Assembly: GCA_947477565.1 (NCBI GenBank)
Contig: CANJUR010000012.1
Coordinates: 35,751-99,750, forward strand
Origin: Deltaproteobacteria bacterium
GTDB lineage: Bacteria; Myxococcota_A; Polyangia; Polyangiales; Ga0077539
Length of the DNA stretch: 64,000 nt
Direction of reading: 5' to 3'
Below the pieces are notes generated by a model, which did not search any database, was not told the DNA's origin, and saw nothing but the letters and a program-made list of their open reading frames with translations. Each line of letters begins with the position of its first letter. Positions within the stretch are counted from its first letter, which is position 1. Below, one piece after another: positions 9,481 to 18,878 of this stretch. A program made the position numbers and the translations under genes.

Positions 9481-12063
9481 ATGTCCGCATCGACGCTCAC
9501 CGTCGGAACAATTCTCGCTGGGCAATACGTCGTTGCCTCCCGCGCTCCAGTGTCCAATGCCCCAGAGGCGTGGTGCGCTTCCATGGTCGGCAACGATCAG
9601 GCCGTGATGGTGCTGTACTACCCGGGCACCCTGTACCAACCGCGCTCGCTGCAGCGCATCGTGACCGAGGGCGCCGACCTCCGCGAACTGCGTCACCCGC
9701 GAGTGGGCGCCCTGATCGACCTTGCGGCCGAACCACAGGGCGGCGTCTACGCCGTGACGCCCTGGTACGGCGACGACACCCTCGAGCGACGCCTCGAGCG
9801 CACCGGGAGTCACTCCCTCCACGTCGCCGCAGCGCTCATCTCCGACGTGCTCATGGCCCTCGCGGTGCTGCATTCGCGCCGCCTCGTGCACCGCGCGGTG
9901 TCGCCTCGGGACATCACCCTCTTCATCGCCGAAGACGGTCGGCTGCGCGCGCGTCTTCTCCCCGGTGGGCAACTCGCGGAGTTTGCGCGCGAGGGCGATC
10001 TGCGCGCTGGGACGCACCCCGTCCCGGACCCGATCGCGTCGGAGTACGCTGCGCCGGAGCAGTGGGCCGGCGGCGATGCCACCGCGGAGAGCGACGTCTG
10101 GGCGGCAGGCGTGATGTTTCACCGACTCGCCGCCGGGGTGATGCCGTACGAGGGCGACGACGACGCCCGGCGTGAGGCGGCCCGTTACGGCACCGTACGC
10201 CTCGCCCAATCCCTGCCGCCGTCGGTGCTCGAGGTGCTGCAACGTGCGCTCGACCCGCGCCCCGGGGGCCGCTACACCGACGCTGAGGCCATGCGCATCG
10301 CGTTGGAGTCCGCCGTCGCTGACGCCGCGCCGCTGGGTTCGCCCGTGCCGCCTCGTTGGGTCTCGTCGCTTCCGCCGGTGGCGACGCCCGCTGACGACTT
10401 CGACCTCGACGACCTCGTCGCCGATCTCATCCGCCCATCGTCCGACGTCCCCGTCTTGGTCTCCAGCCCGCCTCCCGCGGCCATCGGTGTCTCGCCGACC
10501 TCGGACTCCTTTCCCGCGAGTACCGGCGCCGCCTTCGATCTCGACAGCCTCGGTCCGCCCCCTGCGGGCGAGGTTGCACCGCCGCCGGTCGCCTCGGGTT
10601 CCGGCATCGATCCCACGGTGACAGCGATCGCGTGGCGTGACTCCGAGATGCACACCGCCCTTGAGGCGACCTCCGTCGATCGCACGAACGTCAAGCGGCC
10701 GATGAGGCCGAGGGGCCTCAGCGTGGCGGCGGCATTGGCGCTTGTTTTGCCGGTCTCGGCAGGATTCGGCTATGTCGGTTGGCGGTCGTTGCGAGGCCCG
10801 GCGACGCCGCCCCGAATCGAGCATGTACGGCCTCTTGAGCCCGAGCCATTGCACCCCGTTCGCGCGATGCCTGACGGCGCTGTGGGTGTAGGCAGCAACG
10901 GGACGAGCGGCTGGAGTCCGCAGAGCGAGGCGCAGTCGCCGGCGGAGTTCGGGGAGCAGTTTCACATCGCGTTGCCCGCGCACCTCGACGCGAGGGCGAC
11001 GCAGGCGTTTGTGTCTCACCTGACGACGACGTCGGCCCTCGGGGCTGCGCACCCGCGCGGTTTCGCGAGTTGCGTCGAAGGCAAGGTCTTCCTGCATCGC
11101 GGCGGAGTGACAGCTCCCCTCGTCGAGGCCGACGTTCCGGCGCGCTGCGACAGCCAGGACATCGCGCTGGTGCCGGACCTCGATGGCGACGGCGCAGCGG
11201 ATGTCGTCGCGGTGGACCGACAGCGCAGCGCGCTCCTCGTGGTGGGATCGCGGCACGCGACGGTTCTTCGGCGCATCAGCCTGCCTGGGGCCTGGGGCCT
11301 GGCGGGGCCGTTGATGCTCCCGGTGCGCGGTCGCACGGAGCCCGGCGTGGTGGCCTTCGTATCTACCGAGTCTGGCACCCCGACGCTCATGGCGGTCGGG
11401 CTGAGGAGCGGCCGCATTGCGTGGAGGCTGCCCGCACCGTTGCGTCCGGCGGAGCCCAGAGACTTTGGCCTGGTGATGACCGGCGATCTCGATGGTGACG
11501 CCGTCGATGACGTGGCCATGGGTATGTCGCGTGACGGTCGGCGCTGCGTGGCCTTGCTCTCCGGTGCGACCGGGGTGCCCCGTTGGGAAGCGGATTTCTG
11601 TCTTCCGGGGGGCGCCACGCAGACGGTCAGCGCAGGGCCTGACCTCGATGGCGACGACGAGCCCGATTTGCTGGTCGCTTCGGCGCTGGACGGGCGGCTA
11701 CGGCTCGTGTCCGGTCGCTCCGGACGCGAACTCACCGCGGTGACGGCGTTCGGTAACGAACCCACGTCGGGCTTCGGCTCGGGCGCCCTCTACACGCCCG
11801 ACCTCGCACGCGATGGGTACCCCGACATCGCGGTCGCGCGGGCGACGGTGCCGGACGCCACGCTGGAAATCTACTCCGCCAACGATGGCCACCGACTCGG
11901 GAGCTTCCCGCTGCACGGCGCCGTCGGAACAGTGGTCGAGGCAAGCCAGGTGCGGATACAGTTTGCCCGGGATTTCCTATATCCAGGCAGCGTCTCGTTG
12001 CTGGTGGCCTCGCCTGTGGGAGTGTTCGTGATCGGGGCGGCACCCAGGCCGGAGGGGGTCTGA
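9481..12063 (+). CDS. Receptor pseudokinase with FG-GAP/VCBS ectodomain
   Basis: An 860-residue protein starting at ATG 9481; the frame is open upstream, but the kinase-like fold begins here. The N-terminal 300 residues follow the Stk fold (LMALAVLHSRRLVHRAV, SEYAAPEQW, DVWAAGVMFHRL), but the catalytic residues are gone. There is no glycine loop, VAIK is replaced by VMVLYY, HRD is HRA (D to A at 139), and DFG is absent (LLPGGQLA near 159-166). A Pro-rich linker and one transmembrane helix (about 413-435) follow. The exported part carries four calcium-type repeats: DLDGDGAADVV near 565, DLDGDAVDDVA near 670, DLDGDDEPDLL near 721 and DLARDGYPDIA near 775. These are the signature of integrin-like FG-GAP beta-propeller blades. 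It probably senses or binds an external ligand and acts by protein-protein contact, perhaps with the divergent active kinase. Confidence 0.85.
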   Translation: MSASTLTVGTILAGQYVVASRAPVSNAPEAWCASMVGNDQAVMVLYYPGTLYQPRSLQRIVTEGADLRELRHPRVGALIDLAAEPQGGVYAVTPWYGDDTLERRLERTGSHSLHVAAALISDVLMALAVLHSRRLVHRAVSPRDITLFIAEDGRLRARLLPGGQLAEFAREGDLRAGTHPVPDPIASEYAAPEQWAGGDATAESDVWAAGVMFHRLAAGVMPYEGDDDARREAARYGTVRLAQSLPPSVLEVLQRALDPRPGGRYTDAEAMRIALESAVADAAPLGSPVPPRWVSSLPPVATPADDFDLDDLVADLIRPSSDVPVLVSSPPPAAIGVSPTSDSFPASTGAAFDLDSLGPPPAGEVAPPPVASGSGIDPTVTAIAWRDSEMHTALEATSVDRTNVKRPMRPRGLSVAAALALVLPVSAGFGYVGWRSLRGPATPPRIEHVRPLEPEPLHPVRAMPDGAVGVGSNGTSGWSPQSEAQSPAEFGEQFHIALPAHLDARATQAFVSHLTTTSALGAAHPRGFASCVEGKVFLHRGGVTAPLVEADVPARCDSQDIALVPDLDGDGAADVVAVDRQRSALLVVGSRHATVLRRISLPGAWGLAGPLMLPVRGRTEPGVVAFVSTESGTPTLMAVGLRSGRIAWRLPAPLRPAEPRDFGLVMTGDLDGDAVDDVAMGMSRDGRRCVALLSGATGVPRWEADFCLPGGATQTVSAGPDLDGDDEPDLLVASALDGRLRLVSGRSGRELTAVTAFGNEPTSGFGSGALYTPDLARDGYPDIAVARATVPDATLEIYSANDGHRLGSFPLHGAVGTVVEASQVRIQFARDFLYPGSVSLLVASPVGVFVIGAAPRPEGV

Positions 12064-12298
12064 GAGGTTGAGCGGCGATGGGTTTCTTGCGGCGCGGGCC
12101 TGTGCTAAACGGCAACAGAACGTGGTGAGGTCGCGCGGGTGACCGACGGTGCCCTGTAGAAGGCTATCGGTCGCGCGCAAGGGTCAGAGCCACGGAGAGT
12201 GCCATTGCGTCCATCACGCGTGGAAAAATGAGGGGCTCGGGCGCAGTGACGCCGCGGAGCACCTCCCACGCGGAGACCGTTGAACTGGAGCGAAGTCG

Positions 12299-15200
12299 GT
12301 GACGAATCTCGGTCCGAAGTACCCGAAGTTGGAAGAGGGCGACGAGTTGACGCGCGACGAGGATTTCGGGGTCGACGACCCGCCGAACTCGCACGACGAC
12401 GATGGTGACGACGGGGACGCGCTGCCCGAGATTCCTCGGGGCGACGAGCCCCAGGACGCTGGGGTGCTGCCGCAAACGCCGGCGACGCTGGCGATCGCGC
12501 GCATGAGCGAGCGTCTCCTGTCGCGGACCGTTGGTATGAACGCCTACCAGAAGGGCCGCGGCTATGCTCGCCGTGGGCACGTGCTGGAGTCGTCCATCGA
12601 TGGCTGGGCCGCGGTGGGCCGCGTGCACGGCCGCGCTGCGGAGCCGTACGTGGTGCGCGTTGAGGTGTCTGAACTCGGGACGTTCACGTCCGCGTGCAGT
12701 TGCCCCGCGTGGCGTGGACCCGAGCGGCACTGCAAGCACGTCGCGGCGCTGCTCGTAGCGCTGCGCGACCGTATGAAGCCGATGCGCGAGGCCGCGATGC
12801 AGCAGGCTGCGCAGGTCGCGCAGGCGCAGCAGCAGACCCGCGAGGAGGTCGATCGCCGCAAGGTGAAGGGCCGTCGCCCGCACCGCAGCGAGACCGAGCA
12901 CCCGCGCGAGGTGGTGGTTCTCGATCGGGGCGGATCACGTCTGGTCGGGGCTGCGGCACCGACGATGTCTTCGCTCCCGACCGCGCCGGGCACCGTGGTT
13001 TCTGGCGAGAGCCGGATGAACTGGCAGGTGTGGCTCCCGGCGAGCGATCCGCGCCGCGCGCCGGAGTTTGAGTATCGGCTGCAATTGCGGCCGATGGCGA
13101 TCGCGGTGACGGCCTTCAACGCGGAGGCGCGCACTGCGATGACGCCGGAAGCGGGGCTTGAGGCGCTCGGTCCGTCGATGAGCCCTCACCGTTCGATTCT
13201 GCGGGTGCTCTCGCGCAACGCTCGTGGCGCGCGACAGGCCGCGGTGGAGCTCCGAGGTGAAGATGCGGCGGAGCTCCTGACGCTTCTTCGTGGTCGCCGG
13301 GTGCTCATCGAGCCGACGCTGATGGAGTTGCGCTTCGTTGACGATCCGCTCGTGCCGAAGATGGAGCTTGAGTCCGCCGGAGCGTCCAGCGTGCGCGCGA
13401 AGGTGATCTTCGAGCGCAAGAGCGATGGTCGGAAGTACGGCGGCGGTCAGGGGCTCTGGTTTGAGGGAACCCCGACCTGGCAGGTCGATACGGTGCAAGG
13501 GATTGCCCGCACGGTGGCCGACAGCGTGACGCCCGCGTGGCTGGAGCGGCTCTCTCGCGCGCCGATGATCGTGCATCCGATCGAAGACCTCGCTCGGCTC
13601 CTCGGCGAGATCGTCCCGAAGGTGGCGCTCGCCCTGGGCACCGATCTCCCGGACCTCTCAACAGTGGCAACGCTCATCGACATCACGCCGACGTTCGTGC
13701 TGCGCGCGGAGGGTGACCTGAGCAAGGTGCGAGCGACCCTGCGCGCCTGCTACGGCGACGTGGAACTCGACGTCCCTCCGGCAGACCTGCCGCCTCCGCT
13801 CGCGATCGTTCCGCCGCCGAAGACCATCTCGGATGACGACGCGTACTGGGCGAAGCCGCGGGTGATTCGCCGGGACATCGGAGCCGAACGCATGGCCGCC
13901 GATCGCCTCTTCGAACTCGGCCTCGGGCTGCCAGACGGGCACGCGGGGTGGTTCGAGGCGAGCGGCGACACGGCGGTGTCGTTCTGGATGGAGGGCGTCG
14001 GATCGCTGCCCGACGACTGGGACCGTTTCATCCCCGATGACCTGATGCACGTGCAGGTGCGGGATACGCCCATCACCCCGCGGGCGCGCGTCGGATCGGG
14101 CGTGGACTGGCTCTCCCTCGACGTGGAGTTCGTGAGCGAGGGCAGCAAGGTCAACGAAGAAGACCTGCGTCGCGCGCTGCTCGAGGGCCGTCGATTGGTT
14201 CGCCTCGAGGACGGCACGTTTGCGCCCGTTTCGCGCGAGCAGGTCGAAGAGGTTCTGCTGCGCATGGCGGAGATCTTCGCGCAGGGTCGGCAGCACATTC
14301 CGCTCTCTCAGGCCGGGCGGGTGCAAGACCTCTTGCGGCTCCTGCCGGGCGCGCGCATCGAGCCCGCGGCGAAGGATCTCCTCGCGCGACTCGCCGATCA
14401 CGGGATGGTCGAGCAGGTGCCGCAGCCGAAGTCACTGCACGCCACGATGCGGCCCTACCAGGCCGAGGGCTTCTCCTGGCTGGTGTTTCTGCACCGAGCG
14501 AAGACCGGCGGGGTGCTGGCCGATGACATGGGTCTCGGCAAGACGCTCCAGACGCTGGCGCTGCTGGCGTGGCTGAAGGAAGACCATCTGCGTGGGCCGG
14601 AAGTGCCTACGACGCCGGTCGTCGAGGGCGACGGAGCGAAGCCGGTGAAGGGCAAGAAGGTCGTCGCCAAGAAGGCGAAGGCCGTGGAGCCCGAACCGGA
14701 GCCAGCGAAGGCCGTGAAGCCGAAGAAGGCCACGAAGAAGGTCGTTGAAGAGGCCGCTCCGGTGGCCGTGGTGAAGGTTCCGCCGAAGCGCGCGCCGCTG
14801 ACCCTCGTGGTGGCGCCGACGTCGGTGGTCACCAACTGGCTTCGCGAGGTCACTCGCTTCGCTCCGACGCTGCGCGCAGTCGCGTGGACCGGGCCCGATC
14901 GCGAGAAGCGGTTGCATGAACTCGATCACGCGGACGTGGTCATCACGAGCTATGCGCTGCTGCGCCGGGACGAGGAGTTTCTGCAGCGGTACGAGTTCGC
15001 CTACGCGATTCTCGACGAGGCGCAGAACATCAAGAATCCGCTCTCCGCAACGGCGCGCGCGGCCAAGCGGTTGCGCTCGCAGCGTCGGCTCGCCCTCACC
15101 GGCACGCCGATCGAGAACCGCCTCTCGGAGATCTGGTCGATCTTCGACTTCCTCTCCCCGGGGATGCTCGGCGACCTCGCGACCTTCGAGGAACGCTACG

Positions 15201-16057
15201 CCCGCCCCATCGATCGTGGCGACGTCGAGGCCATCCGCCGACTGCGCGGAGTGATTCGCCCGCTGGTGCTCCGCCGCACCAAGAGCGAGGTCGCCAAGGA
15301 TCTCCCCGCGCGCATCGTCGTCGAGCGCGAGGTGGAGCTCCCGGTGCCGCAACGCGCGCTCTACCAGCAGGTGCTCGGGCAAGTGCGCGCCAACGTGTTC
15401 GGCGAAATCGATCGCGTCGGCATTGGCAAGAGCCAGATCATGATTCTTGCGGGCCTCACGCGGCTCCGGCAGGCGTCGTGCGATCCGCGGCTCTTGAAGC
15501 TCCCCGGGGACTTCAAGGACGAGGACGCCGGCAAGCTCGAGGCGCTCCGGGAGATCATCCAGGAGGCGATCCAGTCGGGGCACCGCACGCTGGTGTTCTC
15601 GCAGTTCGTCGAGATGCTCTCGCTCATCCGCAAGGCGCTCGAGCGCGACGGGGTCGCCTACGAATACCTCGACGGCTCCACCAAGGACCGTCAGGACAAG
15701 GTCGATCACTTCAACCGCAACGAGTCGGTGCCGGTGTTCCTGATCTCGCTCAAGGCGGGCGGTTCTGGGCTCAACCTCACGGGCGCTGACACCGTGGTCC
15801 ACTTCGACCCGTGGTGGAACCCCGCGGTGGAAGACCAGGCCACGGACCGCGCGCACCGCATCGGGCAGACCCGCGTGGTCACCGCGTATCGGCTCATCGC
15901 GCGCTCGACCATCGAGGAGAAGATCATGCAACTCGGTGCGAAGAAGCGGGAGCTTGTCTCCAGCGTGCTCGGCGCCGACGACAACGTGAGCCTGAAGGGC
16001 CTCACCCGCGCCGACGTCGAGATGCTCTTCTCGGAAGAGGGTCCTGCGGGCGAATGA
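12299..16057 (+). CDS. SWIM zinc finger-SNF2 family helicase (RapA/HepA-like)
   Basis: A 1252-residue DNA-dependent ATPase of the SWI2/SNF2 class. It begins with an acidic region, then a SWIM zinc finger near 130-147 (CSCPAW ... HCKH). An SNF2-assisting middle region precedes the motor. Motif I is ADDMGLGKT (K about 745), motif II is the DEAQ box ILDEAQNIKN (about 907), and LALTGTPIENRL is motif III. The second RecA lobe has LVFSQF, EYLDGSTKDRQ, LKAGGSGLNLTGA, FDPWWNP and DRAHRIGQTR. Between motifs I and Ia a Lys/Glu/Pro-rich insert (about 780-830) interrupts lobe 1. Such SWIM-SNF2 proteins remodel protein-DNA or polymerase-DNA complexes, but the exact target is unknown. Start is GTG with GGAG upstream. 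The next gene overlaps its stop by 4 bases. Confidence 0.92.
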   Translation: MTNLGPKYPKLEEGDELTRDEDFGVDDPPNSHDDDGDDGDALPEIPRGDEPQDAGVLPQTPATLAIARMSERLLSRTVGMNAYQKGRGYARRGHVLESSIDGWAAVGRVHGRAAEPYVVRVEVSELGTFTSACSCPAWRGPERHCKHVAALLVALRDRMKPMREAAMQQAAQVAQAQQQTREEVDRRKVKGRRPHRSETEHPREVVVLDRGGSRLVGAAAPTMSSLPTAPGTVVSGESRMNWQVWLPASDPRRAPEFEYRLQLRPMAIAVTAFNAEARTAMTPEAGLEALGPSMSPHRSILRVLSRNARGARQAAVELRGEDAAELLTLLRGRRVLIEPTLMELRFVDDPLVPKMELESAGASSVRAKVIFERKSDGRKYGGGQGLWFEGTPTWQVDTVQGIARTVADSVTPAWLERLSRAPMIVHPIEDLARLLGEIVPKVALALGTDLPDLSTVATLIDITPTFVLRAEGDLSKVRATLRACYGDVELDVPPADLPPPLAIVPPPKTISDDDAYWAKPRVIRRDIGAERMAADRLFELGLGLPDGHAGWFEASGDTAVSFWMEGVGSLPDDWDRFIPDDLMHVQVRDTPITPRARVGSGVDWLSLDVEFVSEGSKVNEEDLRRALLEGRRLVRLEDGTFAPVSREQVEEVLLRMAEIFAQGRQHIPLSQAGRVQDLLRLLPGARIEPAAKDLLARLADHGMVEQVPQPKSLHATMRPYQAEGFSWLVFLHRAKTGGVLADDMGLGKTLQTLALLAWLKEDHLRGPEVPTTPVVEGDGAKPVKGKKVVAKKAKAVEPEPEPAKAVKPKKATKKVVEEAAPVAVVKVPPKRAPLTLVVAPTSVVTNWLREVTRFAPTLRAVAWTGPDREKRLHELDHADVVITSYALLRRDEEFLQRYEFAYAILDEAQNIKNPLSATARAAKRLRSQRRLALTGTPIENRLSEIWSIFDFLSPGMLGDLATFEERYARPIDRGDVEAIRRLRGVIRPLVLRRTKSEVAKDLPARIVVEREVELPVPQRALYQQVLGQVRANVFGEIDRVGIGKSQIMILAGLTRLRQASCDPRLLKLPGDFKDEDAGKLEALREIIQEAIQSGHRTLVFSQFVEMLSLIRKALERDGVAYEYLDGSTKDRQDKVDHFNRNESVPVFLISLKAGGSGLNLTGADTVVHFDPWWNPAVEDQATDRAHRIGQTRVVTAYRLIARSTIEEKIMQLGAKKRELVSSVLGADDNVSLKGLTRADVEMLFSEEGPAGE

Positions 16058-16512
16058 GCGGAGCGGATCCCGACGTGGGTCCGCTGCCGCCGTGCGGCCT
16101 CTACCGCACCACCGCCGCGCTGGGAGACATTCCCAGCGGGCGTCTCGTCTCCTTCCACAACCACGGCGACCACCGCCCCGGAGTCTTCCTTCCCACCGGC
16201 TGGATCCACCATCGGGCGCAGTTTTCTAGCGTCGGCGTGGCGATCCCTTCGCCGGGCTGGTCGCGCACCCTCGACGCGCTCGCGCCGGAGGGCGTCTATC
16301 GGGTTCGCGAGTCGTTTTTCTGCTGCGAGCGGCAGTGTCGGAGCTTCGACCGCGACCTGCTCGTGCAACTTGCCTATACGCCCGAGGCGGCGCCCGTGGT
16401 GCTGGTGTTCATCGCCCGAGATGGCGCGCTGGTGCTGCCTGCGCAGGGCAATCTGGTGGACCGTGCGACCGTTGCGCGGCTCAGTCCGGTACAAGTATCC
16501 GGGTGGACCTGA
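16054..16512 (+). CDS. Hypothetical protein, translationally coupled to the SNF2 gene
   Basis: A 152-residue protein without a signal peptide or membrane segment. Its ATG overlaps the TGA of the SNF2 gene (ATGA), which decides the start; the longer open frame upstream lies inside the SNF2 gene. The N-terminal half contains PSGRLVSFHNHGDHRPGVF and WIHHRAQF, rich in His and aromatic residues. The middle has a Cys cluster (FFCCERQC) that could bind metal. The C-terminal half is hydrophobic and beta-like (VVLVFIARDGALVLPAQG). I do not recognise a family. Its stop overlaps the next gene's start by 10 bases, so it sits in a compact run between a helicase and a TonB-receptor fusion. Confidence 0.75.
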   Translation: MSGADPDVGPLPPCGLYRTTAALGDIPSGRLVSFHNHGDHRPGVFLPTGWIHHRAQFSSVGVAIPSPGWSRTLDALAPEGVYRVRESFFCCERQCRSFDRDLLVQLAYTPEAAPVVLVFIARDGALVLPAQGNLVDRATVARLSPVQVSGWT

Positions 16513-18878
16513 CCTCTCGCCGCGCGCTGTTTGTCGCGATCTCTGCGCTGGCCACGCCATCCATCGCCCGGGCGGTCGATCACGCGCCGCGGCTGGTGTC
16601 CGCCCCGGAAGTTGCGCTCCCGGATGACGACTCAATCCCCGCGGGTTCGGCGGTGCGGCTTGAGTTTACTGTCGATGCTGCCGGGCGCGTTCGCGACGCT
16701 GCCGTCATCGAGAGCCTCCGACCCGACCTCGACGCCCTGGTGTTGGAGGCTGCGCCGCGCATGGTCTTCGAGCCCGCGGAGCAGGGTGGCCGCGCCATGC
16801 CCGCGCGCATGCGCTTCCGCTTCCGGCTGCGGGCGCCCGCGCGCTCCGTGATCCCCCACAACCCCTACGAGGGAAATACCGCGAGCCTGCTGGTCACTCC
16901 GGTCGTCACTCCGGTCGTCACTCCGGTCGTCACGCCGGATTCTGGTGAGGCCACTGTTCGTTCGCGGCGTCAGTCCGGTGCCGCAACGACGTTTAGCCTC
17001 CGCGGCGAGGAGCTCACCACCGTCCCCGGAACGCTCGGCGAACCCACGCGTGTCGTCGCTTCAATGCCCGGTGTGGCGCGAACCCCGTTCGGTCTCGGGT
17101 TCTTCGTCGTTCGTGGTGCTGCGTTCGAGAACACGGGCTTCTTCATCGACGGCTTCCCGGTGCCGCTGCTCTATCATTTCGGCGCCGGGCCCGCGGTGAT
17201 CTCCTCGCGCCTCGTCGGTCAACTCGACTTCTTCCCCGGCGGCTATCCGCTCCAATACGGGCGCTTCTCCGCGGGTGTGATCTCCCTCGAGACGCGGCCG
17301 CCTCCGGCCGAGCGGCCCTTCCTGGAGTTTAGCGTCGATGTGTTGCGCGCGAGCGCCATCGCCGTGGTGCCCTTCGACCACGGTCGCGGCTCCGTCGCCT
17401 TCGCGGTGCGTCGCAGCTACCTCGAACTCATCGTCCCGCTCTTCATCGACGGCGTATCGCTTCAGTACACCGACTACCAACTGCGGGCGGACTACCGCTT
17501 CAACGCGCACAGCAAGTTGTCCCTCTTCGTCTTCGGCTCCAACGACACCTTCTCCCGCTCCGCAGCATCCGGCGTCGGACAGACCGCCGCGGAGCAGAGT
17601 TCCGATCTCGTCTACACCTTCCATCGCATCATCTCGCGCTGGGACTACGCCCTCCCCAACCACGCGCAACTCACCCTCGCGGGCACCGTCGGCGTGGACG
17701 ACACGAACTTCACCAACCAGATCCCCGGCCAGCAAAACCAGTCCTTCGCCTCGAACGGATTCATCCTCGGCGAGCGCGCGACGTTGCGCGTCCCGACGGG
17801 ACCGCACCTCACCACCAGCATCGGCCTCGATGCCCTCACGATCCTCTTCAACGCCGACCTCCAGGTGCCGCTGCCGGACAACATCGGCAGCGTGCCGCCG
17901 CCTGCGTTTGACCCGGCGATTCTCGCCTTCGCGCCGCGGCTGACGCAGTTGAGCGTCGCGGGCTGGTTCGAGGAGGTGCTGCGCGCCGGCCCGGTGGAGT
18001 TCACCGCCGGCCTGCGCATCGATCGGCTGAAGTACGCCCTCGTCGAGACCACCGTGGTCGATCCGCGCGCGGTGCTGCGCGTGCGATTGAGCGAGCGCGT
18101 GGTGGCCACCGCGGCCTCGGGGTTCTTCCACCAGGCGCCGCCCTTCTTCAACCTGGTGCCCGGCGTGCGCAACCCGACGCTTCGACCGCAGCGCTCGTGG
18201 CAGACCTCCGCGGGCGTCGAGATCAACCTCCCTGGCAGCATCGAGACTCGCTTCACCGGCTACTACTCCCGAATGTACCGGCTGATTCGCAACTCCAGCG
18301 ACGTCATCAGCACGCCCAACGGGCCACAGCGCGTCCCCATCGTCGATGACGGCGACGGCCGCGCGTACGGCCTCGAGGTGCTGATCCGACGGCGTCTCGA
18401 CCGCGGTGTGTACGGCTGGGTCTCGTACACGCTCTCGCGCAGCGAGCGGTACGTCGGTGACGGCACCGTGGTGCCCTTCAACTTCGACCAGACGCACGTG
18501 CTCAACCTCGCGCTCTCCTGGGAGATCAACCCCCACTGGCGCCTCGGCGGTCGCTTTCAACTTGCCACCGGAACCCCCCGGCGGCTCGTCACCGGCGCCT
18601 TCTACGACGCCGACCTCGATCGGTACCGTGCGCTTTACCCGCCGCGCGCTGCGGATGGTTCGGACACCGAGCGGCTGCCCGTCTATCACCAGATGGACGT
18701 GCGCGTGGACTACCGCTTTCGCTGGGGCCCGTGGCGCATGTCGGCGTACCTCGACGTGATCAACGTCTACTACGCGCAAAACACCGAGAACTGGCTCTAC
18801 CAGTACGACTTCGCGGCGCGCACGGCCTTCCCCGGGCTGCCCATCCTTCCGGCGCTCGGGCTCACGGGGGAATACTGA
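16503..18878 (+). CDS. TonB C-terminal domain fused to TonB-dependent outer membrane receptor
   Basis: A 791-residue outer-membrane receptor. GTG 16503 gives VDLTSRRALFVAISALATP, an export signal ending near IARA. Residues of about 25-115 are a TonB C-terminal-like domain (AVRLEFTVDAAGRVRDAAVI, LDALVLEAAPRMVFEPA). A short four-fold VVTP repeat (12-base unit, about 16895-16940) joins it to the plug (FSLRGEELTTVPGT, FFVVRGAAFENTGFFIDG, GYPLQYGRFSAGVISLET). The rest is a beta barrel, ending in an aromatic residue near the C-terminus (TGEY), as outer-membrane barrels often do. The substrate is unknown. The downstream lipoprotein overlaps by one base (TGATG) and may be a surface partner. Confidence 0.88.
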   Translation: MDLTSRRALFVAISALATPSIARAVDHAPRLVSAPEVALPDDDSIPAGSAVRLEFTVDAAGRVRDAAVIESLRPDLDALVLEAAPRMVFEPAEQGGRAMPARMRFRFRLRAPARSVIPHNPYEGNTASLLVTPVVTPVVTPVVTPDSGEATVRSRRQSGAATTFSLRGEELTTVPGTLGEPTRVVASMPGVARTPFGLGFFVVRGAAFENTGFFIDGFPVPLLYHFGAGPAVISSRLVGQLDFFPGGYPLQYGRFSAGVISLETRPPPAERPFLEFSVDVLRASAIAVVPFDHGRGSVAFAVRRSYLELIVPLFIDGVSLQYTDYQLRADYRFNAHSKLSLFVFGSNDTFSRSAASGVGQTAAEQSSDLVYTFHRIISRWDYALPNHAQLTLAGTVGVDDTNFTNQIPGQQNQSFASNGFILGERATLRVPTGPHLTTSIGLDALTILFNADLQVPLPDNIGSVPPPAFDPAILAFAPRLTQLSVAGWFEEVLRAGPVEFTAGLRIDRLKYALVETTVVDPRAVLRVRLSERVVATAASGFFHQAPPFFNLVPGVRNPTLRPQRSWQTSAGVEINLPGSIETRFTGYYSRMYRLIRNSSDVISTPNGPQRVPIVDDGDGRAYGLEVLIRRRLDRGVYGWVSYTLSRSERYVGDGTVVPFNFDQTHVLNLALSWEINPHWRLGGRFQLATGTPRRLVTGAFYDADLDRYRALYPPRAADGSDTERLPVYHQMDVRVDYRFRWGPWRMSAYLDVINVYYAQNTENWLYQYDFAARTAFPGLPILPALGLTGEY

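Noticed and set aside
14432..15931. A 499-codon minus-strand open frame
   Set aside because: It lies entirely inside the SNF2 helicase core and has no family features.
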